NCBI GenBank assembly: GCA_937998645.1
Contig: CALLCZ010000024.1
Coordinates: forward strand, 1-51,460
Reading direction: 5' to 3'
Length of the DNA stretch: 51,460 nt
Origin: an uncultured Gammaproteobacteria bacterium
GTDB lineage: Bacteria > Pseudomonadota > Gammaproteobacteria > SZUA-229
Part shown: piece by piece, positions 20,939-33,700 of the stretch
Position numbering within the stretch: position 1 is the stretch's first letter
Layout: each line of letters begins with the position of its first letter
Notes under the pieces: model-generated
Told to the model about the DNA's origin: nothing
Seen by the model: the letters and a program-made list of their open reading frames with translations, nothing else
Databases searched by the model: none
Made by a program: the position numbers and the translations under genes

Positions 20939-20981
20939 GCCATAACTTAGACTTAACGCAGAATTCTCAACGGTAAATTAG

Positions 20982-21845
20982 ATGGCAACGAAGAAAAAAG
21001 GACTGGGTCGCGGATTGAATGCCCTGCTTGGCGGTACTGAAACGGTAGCTGTCATGACTACAGTTCAACACGAAGATGAACTGCGCGAACTCGCGATTGA
21101 CCTGATCAGGCGCGGACCCTGGCAACCGCGCACACACTTTGATGAAGATTCACTCAACGAGCTGGCCGAGTCCATTCGTTCCCAGGGCGTGGTACAGCCG
21201 ATAGTCGTGCGTGCTTCCGCCGATAGCAGCTATGAAATCGTCGCGGGTGAAAGGCGCTGGCGAGCGGCCCAGATTGCCGGCCTCGAGCAGGTGCCCGCTG
21301 TTATCAAGCATTTTGATGACCAGACCGCGGCGGCGGTTTCCCTGATCGAAAACATTCAGCGAGAAAACCTGAATCCACTGGAAGAATCGGTTGCGTTACA
21401 GCGACTGATCGATGAATTCAGTATGACCCATCAGCAGGTGGCCGACACCGTGGCGCGCTCACGCGCAGCGGTGAGCAATCTTTTGAGGCTGCAGGATTTG
21501 AATGCCGACGTTAAGCAGTTGCTGGAAAATCGCACCATCGAAATGGGACACGCGCGCGCCCTGCTGGGGGTGACCGGTGCGGTACAGAGCCAGCTTGCGC
21601 GGGAAACCGCGAAAAAGGGGCTGTCGGTGCGTGAAACCGAACAGCTGGTGCGCAAGACATTAAATCCGCCGAAGAAGGCCAAAGCGGTAAGCAAGGATCC
21701 GGATATTAAAAATCTGGAGAATGATTTGTCAGAAAAGCTGGGGGCGGTGGTCAATATACATCAGAAAAACAAAGGCAGGGGCCGCCTGGAAATCAGCTAC
21801 AGTTCACTGGATGAACTCGAGGGTATCCTCTCGCATATACATTAA
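20982..21845 (+). CDS. parB: Chromosome partitioning protein ParB (Spo0J)
   Basis: CTP-dependent DNA clamp that loads at parS. The 287-residue protein starts with the conserved KKGLGRGLNALLG and has the ParB/Srx CTPase domain with GERRWRAAQ (about residues 88-96) and ENIQRENLNPLEES. The helix-turn-helix follows (MTHQQVADTVARSRAAVSNLLRL region), then a C-terminal dimerisation domain. The GERR motif and helix-turn-helix support binding to the TGTTCCACGTGGAACA sites. It ends the parAB pair ahead of the ATP synthase promoter. Confidence 0.96.
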   Translation: MATKKKGLGRGLNALLGGTETVAVMTTVQHEDELRELAIDLIRRGPWQPRTHFDEDSLNELAESIRSQGVVQPIVVRASADSSYEIVAGERRWRAAQIAGLEQVPAVIKHFDDQTAAAVSLIENIQRENLNPLEESVALQRLIDEFSMTHQQVADTVARSRAAVSNLLRLQDLNADVKQLLENRTIEMGHARALLGVTGAVQSQLARETAKKGLSVRETEQLVRKTLNPPKKAKAVSKDPDIKNLENDLSEKLGAVVNIHQKNKGRGRLEISYSSLDELEGILSHIH

Positions 21846-21883
21846 AATACGCCGATAAAATTCTTTTATAACAACATATTAAC

Positions 21884-21912
21884 TTGACCATAAAGGGCAC
21901 GCTACTTATAAT
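21884..21912 (+). promoter_or_regulatory. Sigma-70 promoter of the ATP synthase operon
   Basis: TTGACC (21884-21889) and a perfect TATAAT (21907-21912) are separated by the optimal 17 nt, 55 bp upstream of atpI. This is one of the best promoter matches in the window, in keeping with a highly expressed operon. Confidence 0.85.
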
Positions 21913-21967
21913 CTGCGCGCGTTCCAAAGCCGCGCAATACTGTTTCCTGCGCTGAAGGTTAACACCG

Positions 21968-22366
21968 TTGTCGACTGAATCGATTAATCGGAATACAGCC
22001 AGGCAGGCCAGGGGCTTCGTCATTGCGCAACTGGCTATAACATTATTATTGTCAGCTATCCTGCTGGGCTGGTATTGGCCGAGCGGCTGGACAGCGGCCT
22101 ATTCGGCACTGACCGGCGGCATGATCGCAACCCTGGCAAACGCCTGGTTTGCATACCAGGTTCTCGGTCCGAGTCAGTCTGACGAACCGGCAACCGTCCT
22201 CAGGGGCTTCTACTGGGGCGAGTTGAATAAGATTTTATTCACGTGCGCGATGTTTGTTGCAGCCTTCGTGCTGATCAGGCCCGTGAATGCAGCAGCCTTA
22301 CTGGCTGTTTATTTTTTTGTACACATGACACCTGCTGCTGTAAATATATTCAGCAGACGCAAATAA
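21968..22366 (+). CDS. atpI: ATP synthase subunit I (AtpI)
   Basis: First gene of the atp operon, coding a small membrane protein thought to help c-ring assembly or Mg uptake. Its 132 residues contain four hydrophobic segments, and its position between parB and atpB is diagnostic, since AtpI sequences are poorly conserved. It starts at a TTG (21968) with GAAGG upstream. A weak start is common for AtpI, which is needed in small amounts. AtpB starts 12 bp after the stop. Confidence 0.85.
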   Translation: MSTESINRNTARQARGFVIAQLAITLLLSAILLGWYWPSGWTAAYSALTGGMIATLANAWFAYQVLGPSQSDEPATVLRGFYWGELNKILFTCAMFVAAFVLIRPVNAAALLAVYFFVHMTPAAVNIFSRRK

Positions 22367-23290
<924 letters not shown>

Positions 23291-23302
23291 CGAATTAATT
23301 AA

Positions 23303-23566
<264 letters not shown>

Positions 23567-23596
23567 CTACGACTTTATTAGATACGGTACTAGCGT

Positions 23597-24067
23597 ATGA
23601 ATATCAATTTAACGCTGATTGGGCAATCGATCACTTTTGCCCTGTTTGTGTGGTTCTGTTACGCATTTATCTGGCCACCCCTGATCAATGCGCTTGCTGC
23701 CCGCAAGAAGCAGATTGCTGATGGCCTGGCCGCAGCAGAGCGCGGTGAGCATGAGCAGGAACTGGCGAAGAAAAAAGCGGCTGAGCAATTGAAAGAGGCG
23801 AAGGGTCAGGCGGCAGACATCATTGCACAGGCACAGAAGCGTGCGAATGAAATTGTCGATGAAGCCAAGGACGATGCAAGAACCGAAGCCGAGCGTATCA
23901 AGCTGGGAGCCAATGCCGAGATCGAGCAGGAAGTAAACCGCGCTCGTGAGCATTTGCGCAAGGAAGTCGTTGTACTGGCAATCAGTGGTGCCGAGAAAGT
24001 GCTCAAGCGTGAAGTCGATACCAAAGCACATGCTGCCACGCTCGAAGAACTGGCTGCACAGCTCTAG
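23597..24067 (+). CDS. atpF: ATP synthase Fo subunit b
   Basis: Peripheral stalk subunit of 156 residues: an N-terminal membrane anchor ([20 protein letters not shown] region), then a long charged, alanine-rich helix (30-150) that dimerises as a right-handed coiled coil. Phe/Trp-rich anchor, [17 protein letters not shown] and the C-terminal [11 protein letters not shown] are typical. Only one b-type subunit is encoded, so the stalk is a b homodimer. It lies between atpE and atpH. Confidence 0.95.
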   Translation: MNINLTLIGQSITFALFVWFCYAFIWPPLINALAARKKQIADGLAAAERGEHEQELAKKKAAEQLKEAKGQAADIIAQAQKRANEIVDEAKDDARTEAERIKLGANAEIEQEVNRAREHLRKEVVVLAISGAEKVLKREVDTKAHAATLEELAAQL

Positions 24068-24085
24068 GCTGGGGTCAGACGAATA

Positions 24086-24622
24086 ATGGCAGAATACACG
24101 ACTTCAGCACGACCCTATGCAAGAGCGGTCTATACCCAGGCAACAGAGACATCGTCTGTGGAGAGCTGGGGCGAGGCGCTGACTTTGCTGGCGGCTGTTG
24201 CTTCAGATGCAAGCATGCAGGAATTGCTCGACCAGCCTCAACTCAGTAAAGAGCAGAAAGGCGAACTGATGCTCAAGGTTGTCTCTGACAAGCTGAATAA
24301 GCAGCAGCAGAACCTGGTCAGGCTAATGGCTGAAAACGACCGACTAAAAGCACTCCCGGAAGTTGCCCATCAGTTTGAAGTTTATCGCGCAGAAGCCGAA
24401 GGCAAAGTAGAAGCTGAAGTTATCTCTGCATTCGCCCTGACCAGCGAACAGGAACAGGCTATTACCAAAATGCTGAAAAGCAAACTGGGCCGTGATGTAT
24501 CTATCACCACATCGACCGACGAGTCACTCATAGGTGGTGTCATTATCAAGGCCGGAGACACAATTATCGATGGTTCAATGAAATCCCAGCTCGAATCGCT
24601 GGCGATCAACCTGAGCCGTTAA
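24086..24622 (+). CDS. atpH: ATP synthase F1 subunit delta
   Basis: Delta joins the peripheral stalk to the top of the F1 head. The 178-residue protein begins with the conserved [12 protein letters not shown] region (residues 8-19) and ends with the family signature [22 protein letters not shown]. The start at 24086 follows atpF by 18 bp, and atpA begins 13 bp after its stop with an AAGAGGAAAG ribosome-binding site. Confidence 0.95.
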   Translation: MAEYTTSARPYARAVYTQATETSSVESWGEALTLLAAVASDASMQELLDQPQLSKEQKGELMLKVVSDKLNKQQQNLVRLMAENDRLKALPEVAHQFEVYRAEAEGKVEAEVISAFALTSEQEQAITKMLKSKLGRDVSITTSTDESLIGGVIIKAGDTIIDGSMKSQLESLAINLSR

Positions 24623-24635
24623 GAGGAAAGAAAAA

Positions 24636-26177
24636 ATGCAGCTGAATCCATCAGAAATCAGTGAACTCATTAAATCCAGAATCGAGAGTTACGATTCTAC
24701 CGTCGAGGCCCGCACCGAGGGTACCGTGGTCAGCCTGACTGACGGTATCCTGCGTATCCACGGCCTGGCCGATGCCATGCAGGGTGAAATGATCGAATTG
24801 CCCGGTGATACCTATGCCATGGCGCTCAACCTCGAGCGTGACTCCGTTGGTGCGGTGGTGATGGGTGCTTACGGCCATCTGTCTGAGGGTGACACCGCCA
24901 AGTGTACGGGTCGTATTCTTGAAGTGCCGATTGGTGAAGCAATGCTTGGCCGTGTGGTCGATGCGCTGGGCAACCCGATAGATGGTAAGGGTCCCATCGA
25001 TAGCAAGCTAACGGCACCCATTGAAAAAATAGCACCGGGTGTTATCGAGCGTAAGTCTGTTGACCAGCCGGTGCAGACCGGGCTGAAATCAATCGACGCC
25101 ATGGTACCGATCGGGCGCGGCCAGCGTGAGCTGATCATTGGTGACCGCCAGACTGGTAAGACCGCGGTTGCGATCGATGCGATTATCAACCAGGCGAAAT
25201 CCGGCATTAAATGTATTTATGTGGCTGTTGGCCAGAAGGCATCGACGGTAGCTAATATCGTGCGCAAGCTTGAAGAGCACGATGCCATGCAGCACACCAT
25301 TATCGTAGCTGCGACCGCATCAGAATCAGCCGCGATGCAGTTTATTGCACCCTACTCCGGCTGCACCATGGGTGAATTTTTCCGTGACCGTGGTCAGGAT
25401 GCGCTGATTATTTATGATGACCTGACCAAGCAGGCCTGGGCCTATCGCCAGGTGTCATTGCTGTTGCGTCGTCCGCCCGGTCGTGAAGCCTACCCGGGTG
25501 ATGTCTTCTACCTGCACTCACGCCTGCTGGAGCGTGCTGCCCGCGTCAATGCTGAATATGTCGAAGAGTTCACTAACGGCGAAGTCAAAGGCCAGACCGG
25601 ATCATTAACCGCGCTGCCAATCATCGAAACCCAGGATGGTGACGTATCAGCTTTCGTTCCGACCAATGTGATTTCGATCACAGATGGTCAGATCTTCCTT
25701 GAATCAGACTTGTTCAATGCAGGTATCCGTCCTGCGATTAACGCGGGCCTTTCGGTATCCCGTGTTGGTGGTGCGGCACAAACCAAGATCGTCAAGAAGC
25801 TGGGTGGCGGTGTTCGTCTGGCACTGGCCCAGTTCCGTGAACTTGCAGCATTCGCCCAGTTTGCATCCGACCTCGATGATGCAACCCGTGCACAGCTGGA
25901 GCGTGGTGAGCGCGTTACCGAACTGATGAAACAGGCGCAGTACTCGCCGATGACGGTTGCTGAGATGGCGTTTTCACTGTTTGCCGCCAACGAGGGCTAT
26001 CTGGATGATGTTGATACTAACAAGATCGTCAGTTTCGAGGCCGCAATGCAGGCGCACCTGAAGAGCAGTAATGGCGATTTGCTGGACAAGATCAACGAGT
26101 CCGGTGATTACGATGACGACATCGAAGCAGCAATGCGCGCGGCGCTGGATAATTTCAAGGCCAACGGCGTTTACTAA
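24636..26177 (+). CDS. atpA: ATP synthase F1 subunit alpha
   Basis: Non-catalytic nucleotide-binding subunit of the F1 hexamer. Its 513 residues equal the E. coli length. The P-loop GDRQTGKTA lies near residue 169, the Walker B region [12 protein letters not shown] near 254, and the conserved [21 protein letters not shown] follows. The N-terminal [17 protein letters not shown] is typical. The gene lies in order between atpH and atpG. Confidence 0.98.
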   Translation: MQLNPSEISELIKSRIESYDSTVEARTEGTVVSLTDGILRIHGLADAMQGEMIELPGDTYAMALNLERDSVGAVVMGAYGHLSEGDTAKCTGRILEVPIGEAMLGRVVDALGNPIDGKGPIDSKLTAPIEKIAPGVIERKSVDQPVQTGLKSIDAMVPIGRGQRELIIGDRQTGKTAVAIDAIINQAKSGIKCIYVAVGQKASTVANIVRKLEEHDAMQHTIIVAATASESAAMQFIAPYSGCTMGEFFRDRGQDALIIYDDLTKQAWAYRQVSLLLRRPPGREAYPGDVFYLHSRLLERAARVNAEYVEEFTNGEVKGQTGSLTALPIIETQDGDVSAFVPTNVISITDGQIFLESDLFNAGIRPAINAGLSVSRVGGAAQTKIVKKLGGGVRLALAQFRELAAFAQFASDLDDATRAQLERGERVTELMKQAQYSPMTVAEMAFSLFAANEGYLDDVDTNKIVSFEAAMQAHLKSSNGDLLDKINESGDYDDDIEAAMRAALDNFKANGVY

Positions 26178-26208
26178 GCGGCTTATAACGGGATTACGGG
26201 ACAGATAA

Positions 26209-27072
26209 ATGGCAGGCGCTAAAGAAATACGCTCCAAGATCAAGAGTATCCAGAATACTGCAAAGATCACCAAGGCCATGGAAATGGTTGCTGCGAGCAA
26301 GATGCGCAAGGCGCAGGATCGCATGCGTGCCTCGCGCCCGTATGCCGAAAAGATTCGCAATGTACTGGCGCATCTGGCGCAGGCGAACCCCGAGTATAAG
26401 CACCCGTACCTGGTTGATCGCGAAGAAGTGAAGCGCGTTGGTTACATCATCGTTTCCACCGATCGTGGTCTCTGCGGTGGCCTGAACACCAACATGTTCA
26501 AGGCGGCGGTAAAAGAAATGATTGAATGGGATAGCCAGGGTATAGAGGTCGACGTTTGTGCAATCGGCAGAAAAGCGGTCGGCTTCTTTGGCAGGTTCAA
26601 ATGCAACCTTGTCTCGCAGGCGGACCACCTGGGCGACAGCCCTTCGATGGAAGACCTGATTGGCACCGTCAAAGTCATGCTCGATGCCTATGACGAAGGC
26701 AAGATCGATCGCCTGTACCTGGTGCATAACGTATTCGTAAACACCATGACACAGCAACCGCGAATTCACCAGATGGTTCCGGTCAGTGGTGAAATCGATC
26801 AGGAACTTGAACACCACTGGGACTACATATATGAGCCTGATGCCAGGCACATCATCGATGGCCTGATGTTCCGCTTCATCGAGTCGCAGGTTTACCAGGG
26901 CCTGGTTGAGAATATTGCCAGTGAAATGTCAGCCCGCATGATTGCGATGAAGAGCGCGACCGACAATGCCGGCGAAATCATTAAAGAATTGCAAACCGTT
27001 TATAACAAGGCGAGGCAGGCCGCGATTACCCAGGAAATCTCGGAAATCGTCAGTGGTGCCGCTGCTGTTTAA
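26209..27072 (+). CDS. atpG: ATP synthase F1 subunit gamma
   Basis: Central rotor shaft. The 287-residue protein starts [28 protein letters not shown] and ends in the C-terminal helix with [21 protein letters not shown]; both ends pair as the coiled coil inside the alpha-beta hexamer. The internal [11 protein letters not shown] motif (about 84-94) is a family signature. There is no regulatory dithiol insertion of the chloroplast type. Confidence 0.97.
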   Translation: MAGAKEIRSKIKSIQNTAKITKAMEMVAASKMRKAQDRMRASRPYAEKIRNVLAHLAQANPEYKHPYLVDREEVKRVGYIIVSTDRGLCGGLNTNMFKAAVKEMIEWDSQGIEVDVCAIGRKAVGFFGRFKCNLVSQADHLGDSPSMEDLIGTVKVMLDAYDEGKIDRLYLVHNVFVNTMTQQPRIHQMVPVSGEIDQELEHHWDYIYEPDARHIIDGLMFRFIESQVYQGLVENIASEMSARMIAMKSATDNAGEIIKELQTVYNKARQAAITQEISEIVSGAAAV

Positions 27073-27084
27073 ACGCTTTGCTGA

Positions 27085-28497
<1,413 letters not shown>

Positions 28498-28517
28498 CAG
28501 GCGAAGAGTGATATAAA

Positions 28518-28937
28518 ATGTCAATGACCATGCACGTAGATATCGTCAGCGCGGAAACCGAGATTTATTCTGGTACGGTTATCGAGTGCTATGCGCCGGC
28601 GGAAATGGGTGAAGTCGGTATTCACCCTCGCCACGCCCCGTTGATTACCAAGCTGAAGCCGGGCGAAGTGCGTATCGTTCTTCAGGATGGTGATGAAAAG
28701 TCATTTTTCGTTAATGGCGGTATTCTAGAAATTCAGCCTCATGTTGTAACCATCCTGTCAGACACAGCCATAAGAGCTGCAGATATCGACGAAGCTGCGG
28801 CGATGGAGGCTAAATCCAGGGCTGAAGCTGCAATGGCGGACAAGAAATCGGATCTGGATTACGCACGCGCCAAGGCTGAACTGATCGAGGCGGTTGCCAA
28901 GATAGAAACGATCAAGAAACTGCGCAAGAGAAAATAA
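28518..28937 (+). CDS. atpC: ATP synthase F1 subunit epsilon
   Basis: Regulatory rotor subunit. The 139-residue protein has the N-terminal beta-sandwich ([34 protein letters not shown]) and a C-terminal two-helix region (about 90-139), which in other species can insert into F1 and inhibit hydrolysis. The ATG at 28518 is the first of three nearby candidates. It is the last gene of the operon; a terminator follows 40 bp downstream. Confidence 0.95.
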   Translation: MSMTMHVDIVSAETEIYSGTVIECYAPAEMGEVGIHPRHAPLITKLKPGEVRIVLQDGDEKSFFVNGGILEIQPHVVTILSDTAIRAADIDEAAAMEAKSRAEAAMADKKSDLDYARAKAELIEAVAKIETIKKLRKRK

Positions 28938-28977
28938 TCAAAGCCCGTCATTGAAACAGCATATAAGCTAATATTAT

Positions 28978-29003
28978 AAGGCCGGTATATACCGGCCTTT
29001 TTT
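28978..29003 (+). terminator. Rho-independent terminator of the atp operon
   Basis: AAGGCCGGTATATACCGGCC and the following TT form a perfect palindrome (28978-28999) continued by a T run. It separates atpC from glmU, whose start lies only about 10 nt downstream. On the complementary strand the stem is equally strong, but there is no minus-strand gene to terminate. Confidence 0.9.
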
Positions 29004-29012
29004 ATTTTATTT

Positions 29013-30383
29013 ATGGCTATTATTATGAAACTCAGTGTGATTATTCTTGCCGCCGGTCAGGGCACGCGCATGAAAAGTGCATTACCAAAAGTGATGCACA
29101 AGCTTGCGGGCATACCCATGCTTGAGCATGTGTACAATCGCAGTCTTGAACTGGGGGCCGAAGATATTCATATCGTATATGGTCATGGCGGTGAGCACCT
29201 GCATGACTATTGCAGTGACTTCGATGTCGAGTGGGTGTTACAGGATCAGCAGCTCGGCACAGCTCATGCAGTACAACAGGCGAGTCCAGGCATCGCCGAT
29301 GATCATATTGTGTTGATACTGTATGGCGACGTCCCGCTTATAAAATCAAAAACACTCAAGGCGCTGATCGACAATGTCAGCTCAGATAGCATTTCCCTGC
29401 TAACCGTTGTTCTTGAAGATCCGTGCGGGTATGGAAGAATTATTCGTCATGACGGCGAGGCTGTTGCCATCGTTGAACATAAAGATGCAACTGAGGAACA
29501 AAAGAAAATTACTGAAGTAAATACCGGCATACTCGCATTACACGCCGGTTACCTTAATGAATGTTTGAATAAAATTGATAACAGAAATGTTCAGGGTGAA
29601 TACTATTTAACAGATGTAATTCAGTTGGGAGTTAAGGACGGGAAAAAAATAATAACGTCACAGCCGGATAATACATACGAGGTGGAAGGTGTGAATGATA
29701 GAAAGCAATTGTCGAAACTCGAACGAATTAAACAGCAGGAACAGGTCGAATTGATTATGGCTGAAGGTGTTTCAGTGGCTGATCCAGCAAGAATCGATAT
29801 ACGTGGTGAGCTTGATATCGGCAGTGATTCCTTCATCGATATCAATTGTGTTTTTGCAGGCAATGTGACTGTAGGCAGGAATGTAACGATAGGCCCTGGT
29901 TGTGTTATCAGTGACAGCACAATAGCGGATGGATGCATTATCAAACCCTACTCCGTAATAGAAAAAGCCACCATTGATAACAATGTAGAAGTCGGGCCTT
30001 TTGCACGTCTGCGCCCGGGCGCGCACCTTAAGCAAAACAGCAGAGTTGGTAATTTTGTTGAAGTCAAGAATACGCAGCTAGGAGAAGGGAGCAAGGCCAG
30101 CCACCTTAGCTATTTAGGTGACACCGAGGTCGGCAGTATGGTCAATATCGGCGCAGGCACAATCACATGTAATTATGATGGTGCGAACAAGCACAAAACC
30201 ATCATCAAGGATGGCGCGTTTATTGGGTCGGATACACAGCTTGTTGCACCGGTAACAGTAGGAAAGAATGCGACGATTGGTGCCGGCAGCACGATTACCA
30301 GGGATACAGAAGACGAGAAATTAACTTTGAGCAGGACAGCGCAAAAAACCATCAAGGGCTGGGAGCGGCCGAAAAAAATATAA
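29013..30383 (+). CDS. glmU: Bifunctional GlmU (GlcN-1-P acetyltransferase / GlcNAc-1-P uridyltransferase)
   Basis: Makes UDP-GlcNAc for peptidoglycan and lipopolysaccharide. The N-terminal uridyltransferase domain carries LSVIILAAGQGTRM and the C-terminal half is a left-handed beta helix with acetyltransferase residues around RLRPGAHLKQNSRVGNFVEVKN and NYDGANKHKTIIKD. Length is 456 residues from the ATG at 29013, or 452 from the ATG at 29025; neither has a good ribosome-binding site. The atp terminator ends only about 10 nt upstream, so its transcription may depend on read-through or on a promoter inside atpC. glmS, the frequent neighbour, is absent. Confidence 0.95.
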   Translation: MAIIMKLSVIILAAGQGTRMKSALPKVMHKLAGIPMLEHVYNRSLELGAEDIHIVYGHGGEHLHDYCSDFDVEWVLQDQQLGTAHAVQQASPGIADDHIVLILYGDVPLIKSKTLKALIDNVSSDSISLLTVVLEDPCGYGRIIRHDGEAVAIVEHKDATEEQKKITEVNTGILALHAGYLNECLNKIDNRNVQGEYYLTDVIQLGVKDGKKIITSQPDNTYEVEGVNDRKQLSKLERIKQQEQVELIMAEGVSVADPARIDIRGELDIGSDSFIDINCVFAGNVTVGRNVTIGPGCVISDSTIADGCIIKPYSVIEKATIDNNVEVGPFARLRPGAHLKQNSRVGNFVEVKNTQLGEGSKASHLSYLGDTEVGSMVNIGAGTITCNYDGANKHKTIIKDGAFIGSDTQLVAPVTVGKNATIGAGSTITRDTEDEKLTLSRTAQKTIKGWERPKKI

Positions 30384-30743
30384 CTGTCTAATCTCGCATT
30401 TATCTATGTGTAGTTATTGTAATAGTCCGGACATGATCTGACATCTATCACCGGATTTAAAAAGGTCGAAACCAGTCCACAGTGGCAGAAACTTAACGTT
30501 TATCCTGCATTTTCGGCATTAACCTGTGGCCTTGTAAGCGGTATAAGCCGTTTATTTCAACATGGAATGAAGCTGTCGGTTTGGCATTTAATGTACTTAT
30601 GTGGCGCAAATTAGCAAGAAGACATCATAAGTAACTGATTGTTGTCAATGATTCGCATTGAAATTAGCATATTGCCAGTGCTGAGGTTGGTAATTTAAAC
30701 CGCAGCTAATTAAAATAGCCGCTTCCCTGAAATAACAGGAAGC
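30384..30743. other. Intergenic region upstream of the large PEPCK-like gene
   Basis: No gene, RNA or known repeat is recognised in these 360 bp. A weak hairpin with arms CTTCCCTG and CAGGAAG lies at about 30722-30742, just before the start codon, and overlaps the ribosome-binding site of the next gene, so it could influence translation. No strong sigma-70 promoter was found. Confidence 0.5.
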
Positions 30744-33700
30744 ATGAAATTGGCTACGGTAATGACATCACAAACAAAATATACTCGCCCTGAAAGAAGA
30801 GCAGTAGATCAACGTCAGATATTGCTCGAGCATATCTGTCTACAACTTGCAGCAATGGGGCATCGCTGCGAGCTTAATACTGATCGTAGTTATCTATCGA
30901 TTGCTGACAGCCTGCTGAAAAACTATTCAGAACAGAGGCGACTGCTGGCAGAATACCGCTGCCCTGCTGACCAGCGTATACAGGATTTCATTAATAGCTA
31001 CTATGCACGCAACGGTGTAGATGTATCGATCAAGCTACCCGGTGAAACATTTACACTGAATGCGCCAGGCACCGCACGCGAATTATCGTTGCCATTTAGC
31101 GGGAACAAGTATCAATCATCCTTGCTTGAATCATATCGTGTTCAGCAAGGTGTACTGCATAATCCAAAAAGTGACCGGCGTACAACAGCCGGTGTCTTTC
31201 ATATTGTGGAAGGTGGCTTGCCTGTACCTGCGGACAAAAAGGCGGTCCCGGTGAATGTGCATGCCAATTTGCTGCAAGCTGCACTGGATCCACCTGAAGA
31301 ATTAATGGGGCTGCCTATATCAAGTAACTTTCCTCATCCAATTAACCTCTGGGTGTCACTTTTGGTCAGGCCTATCGTACGGCCGGAAGTGGAAGGTGTT
31401 ATGCCGGCGAGGAGCCTGGAAACACGAATGTTCGCACCCGGTAGCCTGATTGCGAATCTTGATTTTGTAGAATCAATATTTGGTAATGCAGGTGATCCAT
31501 TCCTTTCTGAAAATGACGCCGCGCTCGATATTGATCACTGGACAGGGCACAGTGGTTGCATAATTCTTGCACCTCATCTGATCAAGCTGGGCAAAAAGGC
31601 TCTTGGTCTGCCGCACTTTGATGATGCTACTGAACGCCAGCGTAAAGACGGCATGTGCTGGAAAGATGCTGATGAACTCTATAATGATGGCAACGCATTC
31701 AAGATCGTATGTCGTGATATGACGGGAGTGGTTGTTACAATTATCGCTGATAACTATTTTGGTTATAGTAAAAAGGAAATCAAGTCACAGATAAGTTATT
31801 CGGCAAACCTTTTCGGTGGTGTTGAGGAAGAACATGCAGGTGGTGCCCTCGCCTTCCCGCGCTTCAATCTTGGTGAGGTATATTTGCCAAGGATTGAAGA
31901 GGAAATGAGTGACCATACTTTTGATCGACTATGTAAGCAGCTGGAAGGCGGCATAGAAATCAAGCAAGAAGGATATGCCGTTGACGTGAATTATCCGGAT
32001 ATTATCTATATTCCCGAGAATGCTCATATCGACATGCAAAAGCAGCGTGTTAGCTGGCACAAAGACGGCGTGCTGCAGCATATAAAGTTGTTGGCTAAGC
32101 ATGCATATCTCTATCCCAGCGGTTTCAAGGTTCACATGGAGAAGCACCCAAGTGCACCAAGCTGGCGTCTTATAGGGACCCTGGGGGAAGGTACCTTTTG
32201 CCATAAACCCAGCACGGTTTCGGGGGGCGGAAAATCAGAAATTTCGAAATCGATTCAGGACTCGATGCTAAGTGGGCCGATATTTATCGGTGATTATGAA
32301 AAAGATCTTGAACAGGTTGAAGCGATTTTTAACAGGGATTACTCTGACAGGTTTAAAGACCCATCGAAAAAAGATAATCGATCTTTATTGAGTAGTGAGC
32401 GTAGTCTTGGTTCGGTCATAAAATTACTGACACCATCCCCGCTATTTACTGACGAACATAATCAATGGCTTGAAACCATACATCAGCATATTTTTGCACT
32501 GGTTTTTCTTATCAAGCGTTTCTATAACCCGGTGTGGGGTAATAACTGGCGCAAGCATTTCTCAGTTGATGAAGTCAATGGTAATCCCGGTCATGAACTG
32601 AAATACGATGGACGTACACTGATTACCGGCTATTTGCGTGTTGGTACTCACAGTGATGGTACCTGGCGTGTTTACAAGATGAGACAGGACTTTGTCGCAG
32701 CTAAAAAAGTGCAAACAGAAGATGATATATCGGCGTCCGTTGTGGTACCAACGAAGCATGTAAAGGGTCTGAATAAACACATCAATAGCGAGAGTATCAA
32801 GCTGGTAGTTAATTGTGAAAACCACCTGTTCCAGCGTCCTGATGATGCGATTAATCGCGGACTGGATAAACAAACAGAGTCTGACCTGGCCGGGAACAAT
32901 AATTTTATTTCTAACTTCGAGCCCTTAACCAGCCGGGATGCGCGTGAGCTGGTTGAGGATGCAATACATTTCCAGGATTATTCTGCACCCATGCGGAAAA
33001 GAATTCGTGATGCTGCAAAGAAGCCGGATAGTGAATACTTTGTATCATCGGCACATCCGCGAATCGTTAATGGCAAGCCCAGCCCGAACATGCGCTATTT
33101 GCAGAGACGTCCCGATCTGGCCAATCCAAGGCACAAGTATCTGGCGGTGATGGGTACACGACTGGCACGTGGCCTGACACTTGAACAACCTGTACATTTC
33201 CCGGTTAATGCAGTGCTGCAGGGGCGTCGTAATAACCCTCAGGATAAAGAACGTGGCATTCGACCATTGGCAGTATACAACCCGATTCATTACCAGGAGC
33301 TACCCGAGTTATTCATGGACCTGATTTGCAGTCTGACTGGAAAGTCACCCTCTACTACGGGTGCTGGCTCCGAAGGCGCGCTTACAAAAGGCCCGTTTAA
33401 TGCGTTATCAACTACTACAGACCTGAATAATGCACTCGTGTCCTTTATTTTATGCGGGCATGATGGTTTCTCATCAGCAGCCGGATATATCGGATCACGA
33501 CGCCGTATTGATCATGATATCAGTATGCTGATTCCGGAAATCTGGTGCCGCTTTCCGATCGAGCAGCGCGAACCACAGTACCTTATCGAGCATGGCTACC
33601 TGGAAAAGCTTGATGATTTTGAGTTCAAGGGTAAAACTGTATACGCCAGCAGGCTTGGATACCGCATCACGCATAATTTTGTACATGCCTATTTTGGCAA

